From: CAYPPG01 sp964412555
GTDB lineage: Bacteria > Hinthialibacterota > Hinthialibacteria > Hinthialibacterales > Hinthialibacteraceae
DNA: 8,404 nucleotides
Reading direction: 5' to 3'
Assembly: GCA_964412555.1 (NCBI GenBank)
Contig: CAYPPG010000133.1
Span: 1-8,404, forward strand
The translations under genes were made by a program, and so were the position numbers. Positions 5,294-8,404 of the stretch are shown here, one piece after another; positions within the stretch are counted from its first letter, which is position 1, and the number at the start of each line of letters is the position of its first letter. The notes under the pieces are model-generated. The model did no database searches and was not told the origin of the DNA. It saw only the letters and a list, made by a program, of their open reading frames with translations.

Positions 5294-8200
5294 AGTTCCA
5301 CTTCTCAATGTCGCGCGATTGCCGGTAAGAGGCATGAGGATAACCTGGAATTGATACGTATGCCCATCTTGCGGACCGTCGGCTAACTCGCTGTTGGTAC
5401 GGAACTGGCGGTTCGGTGTCCACCAAAAATAATTCGTGTTGCCATCGTACGTTTGCCCAAGATAGGTATAATCCCCACCGTCCACACTGACGAAGATGTG
5501 GTACTCATTGACCGTCGACGGATCACGCCCGAAATTCCACGCCACTTGAATCGCACGGGAGGCAGATGAATCGGAATCGGAACCGGAGCGCCCTTGAGGC
5601 GCAAGATCATTTCCACCGAGAATATCATCATAGATCACAATCCGGTCTGCATTCAAATTCGGCAGTTCCGGTTTCGCCAGAGATACGGCATTCCCGCCTT
5701 CAAGATTGAATCCGACAGGAGCGGAAGCATCAAAAAAGTCATCCGGCCCTAAACTGCCGTCAAGCCGGACCACCCGGAAGGAGTAAGCCGAATTGAAATC
5801 CGGTCCGTTGGCAAAGTCGGCATTGACGAGTGTGTTATCCGCATTCCAATCGAAACGGGTGGCCGTTCCGCTTGCAGTGCGGCCAAGGAACTTGGCGCCA
5901 CCAAACCCTTTTCGGACATAGATGTGCCAATCGGTGGCGCTGCCTTGATCCGCATCCCAGGCGATGGTGAGGTTGCGGTTATCCACCGGGTCGAAATCGG
6001 TTTGGCCCGTAAGATCACCACTCGTGTCACCCGCGTTGTCAAAAATAAATACGCTTTGTTTTTCACTGGTAGGCGTAGCGGTTGGACTGATTGGCTGCGG
6101 GGATGGAGTGGGCGTTGGGGTTGAAGTGGAGCCAACTGTTGTTTCTCCTCCAATCATGCCGCTTTCTTGCGAATCTCCGGTAACCCAGTTTAACACTCCA
6201 CTGAAACTCCCTGTTGTCGAACCAACCGGCGTAATATCATAGTTGAGAACGGTGGTGAAATCGGAAAGCAGGAACCATCGGATGGTGTGCGTGCTGGCGA
6301 TGTAACTTCCACCATTGTTGATATTAGTCACAGTCCATCCTGTAGGTACGGTCTCTTCTACCGTAAGAGCAGTCAGTTCTCCGGATGTGGTAATGGATAT
6401 ATTGACAGATTGAGGCAACCCTACTGAGAAAGAGGATGGGAGATCCCGGCTTGCTTGAACCGTTGCGGTTTGTTTGGGCGCAACCGATAAGGCAGAAATG
6501 ACTTTGCGAATGATTTTGCCGGATGTGGCCGGTACAAAAGCGCCGCTTGCATTCATGGTGTATGAGCCGCCGGCTTTCCAAATCAACGCGGCGTTCAATA
6601 ACTCCTGCGTCGTCGGTGAGGATAGGCCTTGTTTCCAATTGAGCGCTCCGGTTAATAATTCATTGGTCTCGATGACAAAATCGCCGTTCGTATCGACCGG
6701 ATGTGTTGTTGCACGGGATAGAGCCGTCTTGCCGGTGATGGTTCCCGATTTTTGTTGTCCGTTGACGAGGTATGAGAACGTTCCAGTAAATGAATAGTCC
6801 GCTGTGCTGGCTGCGGGAATCGTCACTGTATATTCGCATGTTTTGTTGCTTCCCTGCAGGAAAAACCACCGAATCGTGCGGCTGTTGGATACGAAACTGC
6901 CAGATTCATTGATACCTGTAGGAGTTCCCAACGCTGCCGGCACGACTTCTTCAATCGTGATCGCATCGGCGGTCACGCCACTTTTCACTTTCACATTTAA
7001 TTGAACAGTACAATTTTGTCCTGCTACATAACCACTGGGTTGGAATGAGCGTTCGATAACGACCTCGTCTTCAGGAATCGGTGTTGTTCGTGTCAGTGTA
7101 AGTAAAACTTGATATTGACCGGTATATATTCCTCTTTCATCGCGGCAAATAATATAATAGCTTCCATTTTTTTCTAAATTAATAGATTGAATTGTTGCTG
7201 ACGAAAATCCATTTCCAACATTGAGTACTTTTCCGTTAGGAGCGTGTAGTTCGACTTGCGGCCAAAAATTGGAATCATCGCTCACTTCACTCATATCAAT
7301 CGTTACTAAATCACCATTGATTCCGTTAAATGTGAAGGCATCTAAATCACCAACCGCAATATTTCCTGTTTTGGAGATGCCGTTTTGAAGAACTCCACCA
7401 TCCGTGTCTTGAGAGGAATAAGAATTACCTGGATTTTTAATCAATGAAATATTGTATTGACCTTGGTAAATACCTCTTTCATCTCGACAGATAATCAAAT
7501 GAGTACCTGTTTTTAGCAGCTGGAATGATTGGATTGTTGCTGATGAAAAGCCATTTTCAACTTTCATCACCGTTCCATCAGTGCTGTGGAGTTCGACTTG
7601 TGGCCAAAAATTTTCTATTTCACTCGCTTCTGATATCAAAATTGTTACAAAATCACCAGCGTTTCCATTAAATGTGAAGGCATCCAAATCACCTACATCA
7701 ATCGAACCGGACTTGCTTTCACCACTCTGAATAGGGCCACCATCCGAATCTTGCGTAGAGGTAGTTTTGCCTGGATTAATAATCAAAGAAATAGCGTATT
7801 TTCCTGTATACGTATTTCTTTCGTCACGGCAAATAATAGAATAGTTTCCGCTTTGCGTAAGTTTATATGCTTCAATGGTTGCCTCGGAAAAACCACTTTC
7901 AATTTTCAAAATTGTCCCATCTGATCCATGCAATTCTACTTGTGGCCAAAAATTTTCATCACTACTTACTTCTCCCATCAAAATTGTCACACTATTGCCT
8001 GCGCTTGCATTGAATGCGTATGTATTAAAATTAGCAAAGGTAATTTCACCGTATTTGGTTTCTCCGGAGACAATCTCCGTTCCGCTACTCGGTGGATAGG
8101 TTGGCGTTGGAGTCGGTGTGGGGAGATACGTATTTGTCGGCGCCTGTGTTGGCGGGACCGGTGTGGATGTGGGAGCCGGTCCGACAACTGAAACATCAGA

Positions 8201-8404
8201 AAAAGAACTGATCGTGACTGCGCCCACATTACTATTATCGCGGCTGTCGTAGATTTGGGATAAATTTTCTGTTCCTGATTTAAGTTCCGATGTGGTGGGT
8301 TCTCCCCAATAGTTGCCATTAGCGGTAATAGCAGATTTTCCGCTATTTTTCAATTGATATTCCGTATTGTTATAAATATCATTTCCGCTTGGGAGTGTAA
8401 AAGT
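5270..8404 (-). CDS. C-terminal part (1044 residues) of a giant modular secreted surface protein; start beyond the right edge
   Basis: The frame is open to the window edge, so the TTG at 8353 is not the start. Counting from the edge, residues 1-67 are the last coils of a right-handed beta-helix (GNDIYNNTEY, ANGNYWG, IYDSRDNSNVG). A Pro/Thr linker follows (76-107), then three 114-residue pre-peptidase C-terminal-like domains (112-225, 226-339, 340-438), each with NFWPQVELH, GFS-x-ATI and IICRDER. Next come two related beta-sandwich units (447-562 and 639-757, both with an IRWF motif, DUF11-like) around a dockerin-like EF-hand (DTNGDFVIETNEL, ligands D571, N573, D575, E582), a second Pro/Thr linker (760-781), and two fibronectin-III-like modules (782-912, 921-1044). 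No enzyme active site, C-terminal sorting signal or membrane anchor is visible. It is probably an exported adhesin or matrix protein; the export signal would be outside the window. Ends with TGA, overlapping the promoter of the next gene. Confidence 0.9.
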   Translation of the reverse strand, partial: TFTLPSGNDIYNNTEYQLKNSGKSAITANGNYWGEPTTSELKSGTENLSQIYDSRDNSNVGAVTISSFSDVSVVGPAPTSTPVPPTQAPTNTYLPTPTPTPTYPPSSGTEIVSGETKYGEITFANFNTYAFNASAGNSVTILMGEVSSDENFWPQVELHGSDGTILKIESGFSEATIEAYKLTQSGNYSIICRDERNTYTGKYAISLIINPGKTTSTQDSDGGPIQSGESKSGSIDVGDLDAFTFNGNAGDFVTILISEASEIENFWPQVELHSTDGTVMKVENGFSSATIQSFQLLKTGTHLIICRDERGIYQGQYNISLIKNPGNSYSSQDTDGGVLQNGISKTGNIAVGDLDAFTFNGINGDLVTIDMSEVSDDSNFWPQVELHAPNGKVLNVGNGFSSATIQSINLEKNGSYYIICRDERGIYTGQYQVLLTLTRTTPIPEDEVVIERSFQPSGYVAGQNCTVQLNVKVKSGVTADAITIEEVVPAALGTPTGINESGSFVSNSRTIRWFFLQGSNKTCEYTVTIPAASTADYSFTGTFSYLVNGQQKSGTITGKTALSRATTHPVDTNGDFVIETNELLTGALNWKQGLSSPTTQELLNAALIWKAGGSYTMNASGAFVPATSGKIIRKVISALSVAPKQTATVQASRDLPSSFSVGLPQSVNISITTSGELTALTVEETVPTGWTVTNINNGGSYIASTHTIRWFLLSDFTTVLNYDITPVGSTTGSFSGVLNWVTGDSQESGMIGGETTVGSTSTPTPTPSPQPISPTATPTSEKQSVFIFDNAGDTSGDLTGQTDFDPVDNRNLTIAWDADQGSATDWHIYVRKGFGGAKFLGRTASGTATRFDWNADNTLVNADFANGPDFNSAYSFRVVRLDGSLGPDDFFDASAPVGFNLEGGNAVSLAKPELPNLNADRIVIYDDILGGNDLAPQGRSGSDSDSSASRAIQVAWNFGRDPSTVNEYHIFVSVDGGDYTYLGQTYDGNTNYFWWTPNRQFRTNSELADGPQDGHTYQFQVILMPLTGNRATLRSGTLTYSVAN
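6062..6127 (-). repeat. Pro/Thr-rich linker coding region
   Basis: Encodes a low-complexity linker (STPTPTPSPQPISPTATP) joining the second beta-sandwich unit to the fibronectin-like modules. Such linkers space the modules of exported multidomain proteins and are often glycosylated. Confidence 0.75.
7091..8071 (-). repeat. Three tandem pre-peptidase-like domain repeats of 342 bases
   Basis: Copies lie at 8071-7730, 7729-7388 and 7387-7091 inside the giant gene, the last slightly shorter. DNA words such as GGCCAAAAATT on the plus strand recur in each copy. Copies 2 and 3 share VGDLDAFTFNG, whereas copy 1 has FANFNTYAFNA, so the second and third are the closest pair. This fits duplication of a domain followed by divergence. 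Confidence 0.85.
8084..8179 (-). repeat. Pro/Thr-rich linker coding region after the beta-helix
   Basis: Encodes a low-complexity linker rich in Pro and Thr (PTSTPVPPTQAPTN then LPTPTPTPTYPP) between the beta-helix tail and the first pre-peptidase-like domain. It is locally more GC-rich than the repeat domains that follow, because of the proline codons. Confidence 0.8.

Noticed and set aside
5115..5426. 103-codon minus frame bridging the two surface-locus genes
   Set aside because: It overlaps both better-supported frames, has no recognisable domain, and crosses the hairpin and promoter region.
5924..6242. Overlapping plus-strand frames opposite the giant gene
   Set aside because: The repetitive Gly/Val runs are the complement of the Pro/Thr linker; the minus frame has clear domain structure.
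8351..8353. TTG at 8353 as the start of the giant protein
   Set aside because: The frame remains open through the edge and the 17 preceding residues (with GNDIYNNTEY) continue the beta-helix pattern.

Overview
The window looks like chromosomal accessory DNA from an uncultured or little-studied Gram-negative-type bacterium of moderate GC content. The evidence is a very large secreted modular protein with Pro/Thr linkers, a dockerin-like calcium loop, a beta-helix tail and triplicated pre-peptidase-like domains. This style is common in candidate-phylum and planctomycete-like genomes (Omnitrophota, Sumerlaeota, Hydrogenedentota). That assignment is an inference from protein style only; no marker gene is present.

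Left part (1-1800, minus strand). A Cas3 HD nuclease domain runs off towards the left edge. It is the likely start of a type I CRISPR-cas operon whose other genes lie outside the window; no CRISPR repeats are visible here. Its frame closes after the HD domain, but a one-base homopolymer slip would reopen it into a helicase-like start. Upstream sit a small broken gene (again one homopolymer base out of frame) and a 127-residue protein of unknown function with a strong ribosome binding site. Those two could form a small operon.

Middle (1800-3940). A plus-strand ADP-ribosylglycohydrolase gene (DraG family) has its own plausible promoter. It is followed by a gene-poor scar containing the 3' half of a tRNA-Arg(ACG) without its 5' half and a fragment of an IS256-family transposase. 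This is an old insertion or integration site.

Right part (3940-8404, minus strand). A surface-protein locus: the C-terminal 1044 residues of a giant modular secreted protein (its start is off the right edge), followed by a 423-residue composite protein. The composite begins with the opening segment of a beta-helix protein and then changes to unrelated sequence with a conserved-looking C-terminal domain. A promoter overlaps the tail of the giant gene, and a GC-rich hairpin covers the ribosome binding site of the second gene, suggesting separate, structure-modulated expression.

I do not see a demonstrable new system. The most interesting points are the repeated one-base frame breaks, the half-tRNA scar, the mosaic composite protein with its masked ribosome binding site, and the compositional step inside the giant gene.
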